Shown one piece after another: positions 11,752 through 25,000 of a DNA stretch of 64,000 bases. The stretch is from Plicaturopsis crispa FD-325 SS-3. Lineage: Eukaryota > Basidiomycota > Agaricomycetes > Amylocorticiales > Amylocorticiaceae. A program made the translations under genes and the position numbers. Under the pieces are notes generated by a model. The model made no database searches and was not told the origin of the DNA. It worked only from the letters and a program-made list of their open reading frames with translations. The stretch is taken from assembly GCA_000827205.1 (NCBI GenBank), contig KN832566.1:913565-977564 (forward strand), written 5' to 3'. The number at the start of each line of letters is the position of its first letter. Position 1 is the stretch's first letter.

Positions 11752-13048
11752 ATGGCCAATGGCCCACGAACAGTGCCTTTCACTATGAACCAATACATCG
11801 CGTTCTCGGTCGACCCGTTCGATACGCTCAAGTCTCTGAACGACCCAGAGGTTGACGCTATCACACGGGCCATGGAGACGAAGACTTTTGTCGGCCGCAC
11901 AAAATCGGTGCGCTTGGTTTTAGTCTTTGATATATTGCGGCAGAAATATACTAAATGTGCGGTATGTTCACAGTTATTGAGTGGCCTGATTGCAGACGGA
12001 GACTACAGATCGTGGTCTCTACAATTTGTCTTCCCAAGACTCCCAGCATCGTCTGAAGCCGAAGGAATCGAACCGGGCATGTGTGTCCCCATTGATCCAA
12101 CTACCCACCACCCGGCGTCGCGAGAGCCCCTTCGTCCCATAGGCCCGTTTCCCTGGTCTGGATGCTATCGTCACTCTTATTCAGTGTTTGCGAGCGTCCG
12201 TACCAAGCTGAACAAAAAAGAAGAGATCACACCGACCCGGCTAACGGGTATGGAGAGTGTTCGCTTTGGGCAATGCCAACAAGAAGACACGAGGAGACGC
12301 GAGGAGTTAGGCATACCGTATAACGCACCCGCCACCGGCTTCCTCTCCTGTTGTCCATCAAATTCCTCCCGATACTCCCCACGACGAGGACGCGGACGCG
12401 TATTCAATTGCAGGCAGCCTATCGGAGGGCTCGGTAAATCCTGTCCAAGACGAGGAGGGTCCGGGTACGGACCCTCAAGAACTAGCTAATGTCTTTATAG
12501 ATGCTTTCCACAACGAGCCGCCGGAAACTATGATCGTCGTCAATGCGACATTCGATCTCAGCAGTATAGCCGCGCCAGCAGACCCCGCGGAGTTCTTCAA
12601 AGAAAAGGCATACCTCGAACAGTTTGTACCCCCTGCATGCCCCCGCTTTTCTTGTCTGACACTTCCCGTAGATTAGAAAAAGAGTCGCGAGCGCGTGCCA
12701 TTGAACGCGCTCAAAAGATGGACGACGAAGCTTACTCCACTCCGAAGAGATCAAAATCCAAGCGAGCTTGTACGTTTCGCGATACTCATACCGGATCGTG
12801 CAGCGTGCTAACTTTGCACGCTAGGGCTGAACCCGTGCCGCGCATGGTCGCGCTTGCGACTTCACCTCAATGCAGCTTTCCAGATGTGCATTCCACAACG
12901 GAAATCCGCGCCACAAGAATTCTTGCGAACAATTTCCAGTGCACCGTCCCCGTCTGGCAACTTAACCACAGCCACCAAAGTGTCGGGGCTTGTCAAGAAA
13001 GCGCGCAGATCTGACATGATGGCAAGGCGACCGCACGCAGCTCAGTGA
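11752..13048 (+). pseudogene. Family B copy B2 with an apparent frameshift
   Basis: Start ATG 11752 (MANGPRTVPFTMNQYIAFS). Exon 1 carries DPFDTLKSLNDPEVDAITR and METKTFVGRTKS. Exon 2 carries DYRSWSLQFVFPRLP, GMCVPIDPTTHHPA and CYRHSYSVFASVRT. Between about 12310 and 12350 the homology moves by one base: downstream conserved residues (VVNATFDLSSIAAPADPAEF, EKAYLEQ) lie in the +1 frame. Later exons are 12672-12769 (LEKESRARAIERA) and 12825-13048 (CRAWSRLRLHLNAAF, stop 13046-13048). The first intron also lacks an in-phase GT donor at the place used by B3. Either a recently broken gene or a base error in the assembly. Confidence 0.6.
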
Positions 13049-13517
13049 TCAGTATCTTGGTTAAAGTCTATCCGCACGTCCTCTTGCGCCTAGGCCCGGG
13101 ACGCCGCTATCAACGTACCATGGCCATCCATGGTTAGCATTGGGGCTCCTCATCTCGATGCTGGCTCTCAATGCTACCTGTGTATACCCATTACCCAAGT
13201 AATGTCAATAAATGTATCATGCTCGAAATTCTAGCTAATCTCAGGCAGAGCTGTCAGAATCATGTGTGTCCCAGCAGTCCATAATACAGATAAATAGTTT
13301 TTGCAACCTCGCACAACGTAAGTTTGGACCGACGGCGAAGGCTTCTTCGTCCATTTTTCGAGCACGCTTAATGATCGCGCGAGCGCGTGATCCCCTCTAT
13401 AACCTGGGGTAAAGACAGATCAGCATAGAGACTGAAGCGCGGCGGAGACAACGACTTACTGCTCAACAGGCTGGCGGTCAACAGCCCCGAGAGATCATAT
13501 CGATTCCCATTGAGTAC
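13049..13517. other. Convergent gap between B2 and B3
   Basis: B2 and B3 end tail-to-tail across this 469-base stretch. I see no gene. A short piece at about 13330-13400 (ccatttttcgagcacgctt, gatcgcgcgagcgcgtg) resembles in antisense the ARAIERARK exon of family B, so it may be a decayed exon remnant. Confidence 0.4.
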
Positions 13518-14693
13518 TCATCGGCGACGACGAGTTTCGTGGCGCCCTGAGTCAACCTGCGGTCTGTGACCTGGAATATGCGCCCGAAGGGTACTCAGGA
13601 CGGCATCGAAGTGGAGTCGCAAGCGCGACCAGGCGCGGCGGGGACTCAGCCCTGCGGCTAGGGGTCAGCGAGCAGCGCGGTGCAGCACTCTTCGGAAACG
13701 TACAGGGTGGTCGTGCTGTGGAATTTTTGAGATCATTGACGGAGCCCTCGTCATTTGTTCTTCGAGCACGCTCGATTGCGCGTGCTCGCGACTCTCTTGC
13801 CAATCTATTGTGGGTGAAAGAAATACAGGATCTCAATCAAGGGACGACGTCAGGTAGGTTGGGGTGTCTTACTGCTCGAGGAAAGCCTTCTCCTTGAGGA
13901 AATCAGCAGGCTCGGCTGGTGCATCTATGGTGCTGAGGTCGTAAGTAGCATTAACCACTGCCGTTATTTCCTGCGGCTCGTCGTAAGTTTCATCCAGTTC
14001 ACTCTGCACGTCATCTTCATACTCGGCATCCCGGAGTCTTTGCGAACAGTCATTGGCAGTGTCAAAAGATGCATATTGGGCGCCCAAAGCAGCGGAGGGA
14101 TGGGAAGGTTGGGCCAAGCGGTTCGCTTGAACCTGTTTCTCACGTCTCCTCGAATCTTCCCGGCGGTAGGTGTCGAGTCGATTGCTCTCGCGGCCAGGTA
14201 GTCGGATCGGCGGGGTGGCATCCTGCGCTTCCACGCTCGTGCGTATGCTGACAACAGAGGAGAAGGTGTGGTGATAGCAATAGGGCCACGGAAGCGGACT
14301 AGTGGGACGAACCGGCCGTCGCGCTGATGGGTGGTACGTTGTCGGGTCGATGGGGGTGCACATGCTCGGCGCGATCCCGCGTGTCCCGGAGGGTTCCGGG
14401 AGGCCGGGATGTACGAACTGTACAGACCAAGAGTCATATTCTCCAGCTGCGATCAGTCCGCTTAGTAGCTGTTCCCAAACTACTCAGCGACGGTTATTTG
14501 CTTTACGCAGGAACGTGACATTAGTACCTACCGATTCTGTCTTGCCGGCATAAGTCTTCGTCTGCATCTCTCGGGTGACGGTGTCGACCTCTGGGTCGTC
14601 CAGATACTTGAGGGTCTTGAACGGGTCAATCGAGAACGCAATATACTGGTTCATCGTCGATGGGACCGTTCTGTATCGTCGGATGCTGGCCAT
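13518..14693 (-). CDS. Orphan family B protein B3 (intact)
   Basis: Four exons, 14528-14693, 13873-14446, 13704-13804 and 13518-13651, total 975 bases (324 residues plus stop) in one frame with GT..AG introns. Exon 1: RTVPSTMNQYIAFSIDPFKT and DDPEVDTVTREMQTKTYAGKT. Exon 2: EYDSWSVQFVHPGLP, SMCTPIDPTTYHPSARRPVR, LPWPYCYHHTFSSVVSIRT, an acidic region, then VVNATYDLSTIDAPAEPADF and EKAFLEQ. Exon 3: LARESRARAIERARRTNDE. Exon 4: RRAWSRLRLHFDAVLSTLRA. No known domain is recognised. It is 584 bases from the glucoamylase stop. Because B2 and B4 share the exon layout, the model is well supported even though function is unknown. Confidence 0.75.
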
Positions 14694-15277
14694 GGTTGCC
14701 CGCGTATCGATGGTATGTGAGAGCGCGCGAAGCAATGATGAATACTAAAGTTATGCCGACCCTCCTGGCATGTGAAGTGGAGGGTTTATAAAGGAACATT
14801 ATAATACAATAGGCCGGGTTACAATATGGCATTGCCGAGACGTCGAACAAAGGCGTAGGCGAGGCGGCTCTTGAAGCTTGCAGCACGGGGATTCCGGTAG
14901 GCGGCGATGCCTTGACCACGGGATGTGCTTGTCCTAGATATGAAGATAAGACAGGAAACATGATGCCTAGATCCAGCAGTGTCGTCAGTAGAGAACAAGA
15001 AACAAGCAAAGCGATTGACACTCGAATAAGAATGAATGGAGCACCCGTTACATACCGCAGAATCGACGCCGCGGGCCCGCGGCGATTACTTACTACTCCG
15101 ACGATCTGCCCTCGCCACAAAATAAACGAAGAAATGAGTCCTGATTCGCGTAAACGTTGGGTAGACACTCGAGTCCTGGAAAGTGGAGTTTGAGAAGGTA
15201 TACAATTAGAGGGCATTTCCAGACATACAAGATGGCCATAATACGTGCTACAGATACGACTACTTACCTCGAGAGCA
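14694..15277. other. Gap between B3 and glucoamylase
   Basis: It holds the B3 promoter and the 3' flank of the glucoamylase gene. A 229-codon minus-strand open frame (14626-15315) crosses it and overlaps both genes; its partly hydrophobic translation is not recognisable and I treat it as chance. Confidence 0.45.
14785..14793 (-). promoter_or_regulatory. TATA-like box of family B gene B3
   Basis: On the minus strand TTTATAAA lies about 95 bases upstream of the B3 start codon at 14693. No other element was identified. Confidence 0.4.
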
Positions 15278-17238
<1,961 letters not shown>

Positions 17239-17712
17239 GAGAAGGGATGGTATTCAAGTCAGGTGTAACGGTTAGATGGTTAGGTTGTGAGGGGAGTATA
17301 AGAAGGATGTTTGGAGCGTTTAGACGATTTATGAGCGAAGTGCGGCGGCGGATGCAAGATGTTCGGGACCAGTGAAATCTGAACCGACGAGCGTAGAGAC
17401 GCATATCTACCCATACGTGTGTCGGACAAGTTCACTCCCATGAGAGGCAGCACTAGTCGCATTTCTCGGAATGTGATCAGACGCGAATGCATGGAGGATG
17501 TCGACGAGGAGGGGTAAGTAAGGAGTCCGAAGTGTCGACTCGGAGCGCGCCGCAGATTGATTAGAGAAAATAGTTATTTATTTATTTTATAAGTATTCAT
17601 GAATCGCGGCCGCGGAGCTCCGCAACGGCGAATTTTGGGCACGGACCGCACCGTGACGGTCTGCAGCAACCTCCTTGACTCCAGCCTGACTCCAGCTTGA
17701 CTCTATACCGCC
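17239..17712. other. Divergent promoter region, glucoamylase and GcvT genes
   Basis: 474 bases separate the two start codons. An A+T-rich run (ttatttatttattttataag, 17573-17592) lies 120 bases upstream of the GcvT ATG. No binding site was assigned. Confidence 0.45.
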
Positions 17713-19394
17713 ATGTCCTTGCTACAGGCCATCTCATCGTCGACGGCCAGAAGTCTGCGGAGGTCGCACACGTCTGCAGTACCTCGTTTGCTCGTGCGCG
17801 GTCTCGCAACGCCGACCGAACAGGTGAGCCCCAATCGCGTCCAACTCTCATGTAGAATACTAAACATATTTGCCGTAGCTAAAAAGAACAGGTCTGTACG
17901 ACTTTCACGTCGCAAATGGCGCAAAAATGGTGCCCTTCGCTGGGTACTCCATGCCCTTGTCGTACGGCGATGTTGGCCAAGGTAAGCGGACCCCGTCTCA
18001 TATTACCCCACATCTCGCTAAATTCGGGCCAGTCGCGAGTCACAACCACGTACGAAACCATGCCGGCTTGTTCGACGTAGGACACATGGTTCAAACAAAG
18101 TTCGCATCCCCGCGTCGCGCATCTTTTCATATGCTCACCTCACTACAGTTTCCGCGGCCCGACCGCGACGGCGTTCCTCGAATGGGTAACCCCGTCCTCG
18201 CTCGCCAGCCTTGATGCGTACTCGTCGACGCTATCCGTCATCCTCAACGAGCGCGGTGGCATCATCGACGACACCATCATCACGAAACACGCGCATGACG
18301 CGTTCTACGTCGTGACGAACGCGGGCCGCCGCGACAGGGATCTTCCTTGGCTGCATGCAAAATTGGAGGAGTGGAACGGCAGTGAGAAGGGCAAGGACGG
18401 GAAAGTCGAGATGGAGGTTATGGACGGCTGGGGACTCCTTGCCCTACAGGGTAAGTAGCCCTGTCCTGCTTGTTATCACACACATAGGCTAATCGCCCCG
18501 CAGGGCCTGCTGCGGCACCTTACTTGCAGGCCCTAACATCTTTCGATCTCAAATCACTCGTGTTTGGCAAGTCGGCGTTCGTGCCGATCAACGGATTCAA
18601 CCTACACGTCGCGCGTGGTGGGTACACAGGGGAAGATGGATTCGAGGTGTGTGTGCTCCCTGGCCCAATCGCGCATCAAAACTCAACATCGCGTGATTTT
18701 AGATCTCCATCCCGCCCAAGCACACTGTGGAGGTCGCGGAGCTGTTCTCGAAGGCGCCGGTGCAATTGACAGGCCTCGGCGCACGAGATAGTCTCCGCCT
18801 CGAAGCGGGCATGTGCCTGTACGGAAGCGACCTCGACGAGGGCACGACGCCCGTCGAGGCGGGGCTCACCTGGGTGATCGGTACGCTCCTCCTTTCCTTT
18901 CCCTCTCGTGTTTCCTATTAAGGCAAATCTCCAGGAAAAGACCGTAGGGAAACCGGCGACTTTATCGGCGCGGAGGGCGTCAGGAAGCACCTCAGAGAAG
19001 GCCCTCCGCGCCGCCGTGTTGGGCTTATCGTCGAGGGCGCTCCTGCCAGGCGTGAGTACCGCTCCCCGTTAGTCACACGCACTCGCCCACTTTGTTTTAT
19101 ATAGATGGCGCTGCCATATACTCGCCTGGCGGCAAGGAGTCGGGCAACCCTGCCATCGGTATGTCTCTGCCACTTCATAGCTGCTGCGTATGCTGATTTG
19201 CGATCGCCCCGTCATTAGGCACCGTCACATCGGGCATCCCGTCGCCGACGCTGCAGAAGAACATCGCGATGGCGTACGTGCAGACGGGGTGGCACAAGAA
19301 GGGCACGGAGGTGGCGGTGGAGGTGCGCAATAAGCTGCGCAAGGGTGTGCTAACGCCGATGCCGTTCGTAAAGCCGAACTACTGGCGAGGTTAG
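17713..19394 (+). CDS. GCV1: Aminomethyltransferase, glycine cleavage system T protein (mitochondrial)
   Basis: Start ATG 17713 opens an Arg/Ser-rich mitochondrial presequence ([20 protein letters not shown]). Spliced segments then follow the GcvT family: [115 protein letters not shown] and [12 protein letters not shown], with the C-terminal barrel ([20 protein letters not shown]) and end [10 protein letters not shown] (stop 19392-19394). It transfers the methylene group from the lipoyl H protein to tetrahydrofolate. Length is normal. At least eight short introns. Confidence 0.94.
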
Positions 19395-19775
19395 GCGAGA
19401 GGTAGCGAGGTGGAAGTCGAGGCACTCAACTGCCTCGGATGTCGATATCTCACATGTGCATCTAAATTATCATGCATCTACTTTAGAGGTTTTTTTGCTC
19501 TCCTGTACCTCCCGTTTGCAAGGGCGGGGCGAGTCGTTATTGATACATCCAGGATGTTCACCAAGGATCTCGCCGCACGTACTAAGCGGTAGCACAGAGC
19601 AACACACACAATCTGAATCGTTATTCAAGTGCGGTCGCGATTTCTTGAAACGTCTACAGAAGTACAGATACAGGCATATGTCCAAATCCATGCTCTCAAC
19701 AACAATGCAGGCGACAGAGAGCATTTGCGAGTAGCCGCTAGTAGTCCGAGCCTACGCCGTTGGCACCCCTTGGCT
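19395..19775. other. Convergent 3' flanks of GcvT and B4
   Basis: Two genes end here facing each other. No gene or repeat is apparent. Confidence 0.5.
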
Positions 19776-21122
19776 TCACATGATGTACGGCTCATAGAAT
19801 GGCGAACGCTTCCGGATCTCGAGAGTCTCCAGTATGTGCTGGACGCAGTCTTTCGCGTGGAGGCGGACAGCAGAAGGTGCGAATACTGAATTTATACCCC
19901 ACGGTCAGTCGTCAACAACAGCAAGTCTAGCAACATTGAAGGACTTGCACTCACAAGACTTGAGCTTCGCTTTGAAGGGCAGGTGCTTCCACTCGTCTCG
20001 TCGGCGCGCTTTCTCTACCGTGCGGGCTTTCGATTGCTCCACAATGCTGCAAGGCAGTGAGAAGATGTTCGCGCAGAGGATTCGACCACTCACAACTCGA
20101 GGAAGCTGTATTCGTTAAAATACTGTGCCGGTGATCCGAAATCCTGTATAGTGTTGAGGTCGTATGTCACTCTGACAGTCGTGGCCGTTGGGGAAGGTTC
20201 TGCCCCATCGAGCACCGGATCCCAAGCGCGCGGAGGCGGAAAAGAGCTGCAGTGCGTTGCTTCGGTGTCTGCGTGACTGCCGTCACCTGAGGCATTGTCA
20301 GGGTCACCTTCCGATGCGGCATCGTAGTCGCACGAGGCATCATCGTTCCACGGAGAATCATCGATCGGCTGGTCGCTGTTTACCGCCAGGACGTCGTCGG
20401 CCACTGGGGAGTCGTCGTTGTGGACACTGCCATCAGAAACCAGAGTTTTATCTCCGTCGCTTTCAGAATCGCGCGCTTCCGGGTGGGCTGCCTCATATAC
20501 CGCTCGCAAAGCCGCACGCCTACGCAGATCTTCCATCTGGTGAAAGAGGATTGGATATTCATCCGTAGTAGAGTGGTAGAAGGTCCTGATTGGGGCGACG
20601 TCGGCATTGTTGACCCATTTTCCGGGGACACGCACATACGCCTGTCGATAAGTAGTGTAGTGGTAGCAGTTGGTCCAGGGCAGCGGCTTCGAAGGGGCGA
20701 GAGGTTTTCGAGATGTCGGATGAGCGGTCGTAGGGAGCACGGGAAGGCACATGTCAGGCTCAGTGCCTTTAGCCTCCACCCTCTCTGGTAAACCGCGGCA
20801 GAGTAGTGTGAGCTGTACCCCAAGGAACTGTGCATAAGAATTGTAGCCTCCTTCACAAATCTACAATGATATTAATTTGAGTAGAGGAAATTGTCGAGAA
20901 ATGCGGACGCACCCGCGTTACAAAGCCAACGTAATTCTTTGGCTTCAGATTTTTCGCCATGGCTGTGGCCCATGGGTCTTTCAAGGCTTTCACCGTCAAA
21001 ACTGGGTCGACGCGGAAGACAACATAGCTGCCCTCAATTGGAATCATGTGCCTTTGAGCGGGGGGCAATACTTCCCCGCGACCGGATTCAAACCTGAATG
21101 AAGTGTCGTCGTCGGATTCCAT
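19776..21122 (-). CDS. Orphan family B protein B4 (long acidic member)
   Basis: Four exons, 20913-21122, 20094-20860, 19955-20046 and 19776-19885, add to 1179 bases (392 residues plus stop). Exon 1 reads GSYVVFRVDPVLTVKALKDP and KPKNYVGFVTR, exon 2 GGYNSYAQFLG, DMCLPVLPTTAHPTSRKPLA and PLPWTNCYHYTTYRQAYVRV, then an Asp/Ser-rich acidic stretch and VRVTYDLNTIQDFGSPAQYF. Exon 3 is basic (VEQSKARTVEKARRRDEWKH) and exon 4 reads LFAPSAVRLHAKDCVQHILE. Exon number, order and phases match B3, so it is a diverged paralogue. No domain is recognised. Its start is the first in-frame ATG; the leader MESDDDTSFRFESGRG is unique to this copy. Confidence 0.75.
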
Positions 21123-22397
21123 TCTCGGAGTCGATGCGTTGTCGGAGCCGAGCTAGTAAAGAGGATAGAGCGCGTCAGAGTTGCAGACACCCGGAGGGAA
21201 AGGCTTTGATATAAGTTTTTGGAAACGGCGTCAGTTCTAAAACGGCAAGGTTCGAGAACAACGGTGGGACGCATCGAAACAAAAGAGTACCCGTAAGTAC
21301 AATGCATCGAGGAAGCCTCTGAGTTCTGGGTGCATAGGCAGGCTTCGGTGACAACTGAGCCTTCAAGCAGGACTTGCAGGGACTTCGAGCGGGCTTGAGC
21401 GATTGCGCATCTATGATAGAATGACTCTTTTGGACAACGTTGTCTCGCGTTGTCCTGGTCGGGCGACGAGATTTCCTTCGCAACAAACATTTCAGTCAGG
21501 CTTGTCCAACTCGGCACCATGCATAACTTAGCGCTCATTGTATTGCCCATTGGACAATTCAGAAGGATTCGAGTCTGTCGACTGTGTACTGGACCTGGTC
21601 CGAGCGTACGTTTGAAGACCCAGCGATCATTTTATGTTTGACTTGGTTAACGAAGGCGGACCAGTAATGTAGGGCGATTTGGGCCGAACCTTTGAAAGAG
21701 TATGTACTAGGTAGTTGTTAAGTAGAATGCGAGGTTCAGAACGTTGGCGTGAGGCAAGCGCGAGGAGATACTAGTTAGGGTCAGGTTGGCCTAGATTGAC
21801 CGTGGGAGCTTATTTTCTGTATACTCGACACCAATTCGACGCTTGTAAGTAAGTAATCGACTTTGGATCGTGCATCGTCGGTGCCGCATCGTTATTCCTC
21901 GAAATCGCTCCCTACGATGACCAGCTGTTACTGATGTCGATTATTGCCGCCTGTTCTTGACGACTGTTGGGCAGGGCTTACCTTGGTATGCATCTACCGT
22001 CTATGTAGGCAATACGATGCTATGCTTCCTACAATAGATCTAGTCTCAACAATTACCAAGGTACGTTGATACAACTTATGATATCAACAACGCTAAGGAC
22101 CAGGATAGAGAGGCATAAAAGGCGCTCTACAATGCATCGCAAAGAGGCTCCTGTACTGCTCCTCGGTGGTGCAAACTTCGGATCCGCAAGCTTATTGTCA
22201 CTGAGAGGTCTGTCTACTATGGCAACCACCTTGTTCGTCCGAAATTAGATACCCTTATGTGGGCCCTTATCCGAAAATCGCATAGGGAACGCTCAGATAC
22301 ACGAGTGAGTAAAACTGTTATAACTTATGGGCACATATAAAACCACTTTGCGAACGTCGCTGAACATTGACAAACCGCATCGGACCTGCACTTCACC
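21123..22397. other. 1.3-kb gap between B4 and A2
   Basis: The promoters of the divergent genes B4 and A2 should be here. Open frames present (21044-21550 -, 21175-21486 -) are antisense or upstream shadows of B4 without recognisable protein. No repeats seen. Confidence 0.5.
22333..22342 (+). promoter_or_regulatory. TATA-like box of family A gene A2
   Basis: CATATAAAAC lies about 60 bases upstream of ATG 22398, followed by a C-rich leader (cctgcacttcaccATG). Good spacing for a fungal TATA box; no other evidence. Confidence 0.45.
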
Positions 22398-24776
22398 ATG
22401 TCTACCAATGTGTATGCATTATTCTCCCCCGAACTCCCCAAGTCGCCTCTGAGTATCTCAGCCGACACGGGCCTCATCTATTGCATACAGGACTCTATAC
22501 GACAGCCTTTCTACGAGCTGCTTTCCCTTGATCTGCGTACTCCCCCGAATAAACCACCTGCACACGCAATTGAAGCAAGGAGCCGACTGATCAAGAATTC
22601 CCGTCTAGGCAGGAAGAGACCTTGCATCGTCATGCCATATACCGAAGGGCACCGCGGGCAGCAAGTCCCTCCTATATGTCTCATGTCGACCTTTGAAGGG
22701 ATCGACGTGAACACACTCCCCGAACTTTTTCAACATTTTATCGTCCCCGTTCATCCTATGGGACGGCCTGGTTTACACTCATTCCGGACAACGCCATCCT
22801 GGAGATCGCACGAGCGCAAACCACAATGGATAATCGCGATTCCATACGTGCATTACTATAGGCCGCCTACGGAACGTTGGTTTTTTAAAACCCAAGATAA
22901 TCCGACCGGCATGACGTTTTTGATGTCCCACCCCGAGCTGTTGATCCTTGATGAGCTATCTCGCACGCTTCGTCAGAAGTGGCACACGCAAGGCCAAGGC
23001 AAAAAGAAGAGAGCAGCGAGGGAATTTCTTGTGCGTTGTTCTACTCTATCCATGGATTGTCTTCCCGATTTTGATTATTTCCTGAAGGACTCCAAAGTAG
23101 ACTGGGATTTCTACCATCCAGTGAGTACGATCGGGACCAGACACGTATCCAACCTTCCGCTAATGCTGACTGCGACTCAGCATCACAGACAAAGCGACGC
23201 TCAGATGTGCCCCCCTTACGCTCGCCCGTCTTCTCAGGAGCACATCAATCTTCAGACTACTGAAGATCTTGCTCGATCACGTACGCACTCTCATCCCGGT
23301 ATTGCTTCGACAGGCGTCCTCGCTTCTGGCCTCGACACTCAGGAACTCCCTGCCCCTCAAACGCATGATGATCCTCAGCTCCATGAGAATCGTCCTGACA
23401 ATCTACCACAGGAGCCCTCCGCATCAATCCCAGTTGAGCCCCAGCAGTTCGCGTGGGGGGCATTTAGCTCCGATGATATTGGATTCACAGACAGCGATGC
23501 TGTGATGATTACAACAAACCAGGCCCACATCAATCCAAAGCTTATCGTTACACGTCCTACGCGCGCGCGCCCACCTACTGCCAACGACTCTACACGCCGT
23601 GTCACGCCTACACGCGACACTCAGCAAAGCGCTGCTTCCCTTCTAGATACTTCTCAGACACCCTCCCCCTTCGACCCCAAGAATGCACTGGGCTTAATGT
23701 CTCCCGACTCTCCGAGCGGTGGTTCTGCGATATCTACCAGCAACCAGATGACGCACAGCGATCCTTTGCTATCACCTTTCTCATCCCCGCTCGATAGCAC
23801 CGCTAGCAGTATGTCCGAAGTTCGGCGCGGCAAGATGCCTATGCGTTCTCCGGGTGAGGAAAAGGTCCGGAAGCGGTCGCGCGAGGAAAGTCCCGCCGCC
23901 CATGAAACTCGGCAGGAACCCGTCGTTGGCACGCATTTGCACTCTGAGGACGATCACGACCCTACGGCACGCCAAAACACAGGGCAAGACAGAGAATGGC
24001 CAGCCCCTCGCCTCTCCACTGTTCCTCCTGCCGACCATGCCCTTAATCGCAAACGCCCAAAAAGGACGAAGAGAATCACTCCCGTGGAAGGCGCTGCTCT
24101 CCAACGACCGTATACGTACACAGAGGGCAGCGAGTCTGTGCTGCTTAACGGCCATGTTGGTCATAACCTCGACAGCTCTGAAGTCCTGCCCCCTTCCGTT
24201 CCACATCAGGTGAAGCCACCCTCTCAGCGTCAGTCCGGAAGTGGAGACGCACCCGACGGACAGGATGGCCCACCACCTGCTTTCACATCTCCTTCTGTCT
24301 CCTCTGGTCAGCCGAGGCCGTCCTCTCAACGTCAATCCGGGTCCGAAAACGCGCTTGGAGCTATTGATGAAAACCCTCTCGAGACGTCCGTCGTTGCGCC
24401 ACCTGCTCATGCCCCTTCCGTCTCCAAACGAGCTGGGCTTTTATCTCGACGTCAATCCAGCGGAAGCTCAATAGGAAGTCGTATCGCGGACGTTGTCAAG
24501 ACAGCGAAGTCGCGCGCCTCGAGTGTCGCCTCGAGTGCCCGCCGCAAATTGAGTGGTTCTTCTCGTGAGGCTGCCGGCGGGTATGCACCGATCAATGACG
24601 GTCGGTATTTCTCAGGCCCCATTTCGGAATCACCACCCACCAACACTCGTCGTCTTTTCCACTCTGAACCTTACCCGCCCTACACGCGTCGATACCCCGG
24701 GGAAGACACGGGGAACCGTAATTTCACCAAGCCGAGTTTACCGGGGTACTTTTCGTATCTGTCTGAATGGTATTAA
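22398..24776 (+). CDS. Orphan family A protein A2 with long disordered C-terminal tail
   Basis: Unspliced, the frame is 792 codons. Two likely introns are both multiples of three without stops: 23031-23087 (weak) and 23121-23180 (GTGAGT donor, GACTCAG acceptor), which would give 753 residues. The first ~210 residues match A1 (QPFYELLSLD, GRKRPCIVMPY, PPICLMSTFEGIDV, HFIVPVHPM, FRTTPSW, QWIIAIPYV). The rest is Ser/Pro/Gln-rich and probably disordered, with a basic nuclear-localisation-like cluster (NRKRPKRTKR) and repeated SSQRQSGS/SRRQSSGS motifs near the end. Function unknown; the tail suggests a nuclear or scaffold role, an inference only. The neighbour B4 is divergent. Confidence 0.75.
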   Translation: MSTNVYALFSPELPKSPLSISADTGLIYCIQDSIRQPFYELLSLDLRTPPNKPPAHAIEARSRLIKNSRLGRKRPCIVMPYTEGHRGQQVPPICLMSTFEGIDVNTLPELFQHFIVPVHPMGRPGLHSFRTTPSWRSHERKPQWIIAIPYVHYYRPPTERWFFKTQDNPTGMTFLMSHPELLILDELSRTLRQKWHTQGQGKKKRAAREFLVRCSTLSMDCLPDFDYFLKDSKVDWDFYHPVSTIGTRHVSNLPLMLTATQHHRQSDAQMCPPYARPSSQEHINLQTTEDLARSRTHSHPGIASTGVLASGLDTQELPAPQTHDDPQLHENRPDNLPQEPSASIPVEPQQFAWGAFSSDDIGFTDSDAVMITTNQAHINPKLIVTRPTRARPPTANDSTRRVTPTRDTQQSAASLLDTSQTPSPFDPKNALGLMSPDSPSGGSAISTSNQMTHSDPLLSPFSSPLDSTASSMSEVRRGKMPMRSPGEEKVRKRSREESPAAHETRQEPVVGTHLHSEDDHDPTARQNTGQDREWPAPRLSTVPPADHALNRKRPKRTKRITPVEGAALQRPYTYTEGSESVLLNGHVGHNLDSSEVLPPSVPHQVKPPSQRQSGSGDAPDGQDGPPPAFTSPSVSSGQPRPSSQRQSGSENALGAIDENPLETSVVAPPAHAPSVSKRAGLLSRRQSSGSSIGSRIADVVKTAKSRASSVASSARRKLSGSSREAAGGYAPINDGRYFSGPISESPPTNTRRLFHSEPYPPYTRRYPGEDTGNRNFTKPSLPGYFSYLSEWY

Positions 24777-25000
24777 CTGACGCAGTGTACGCATATTGTC
24801 GTGTTTCCTCGGTATACGGTATATGTAACAAGTAGCTTGTAGGCTGTATACTTGGTCTGTGTGTGGGATATTGCAGAGTTCAACGTTCAATGTTCTCAAT
24901 TTGCCGCCACTCAGTGTGATTTGTCAGCATTTACGACGATTCGGATGCTTTGCACTTTGCTCAAAACCATTCGCGTACGAGCGCGGGCACCGCGCCCAAC
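24777..25000. other. Gap between A2 and Rpb7
   Basis: 224 bases with no gene; must contain the A2 3' end and the Rpb7 promoter. Confidence 0.4.
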
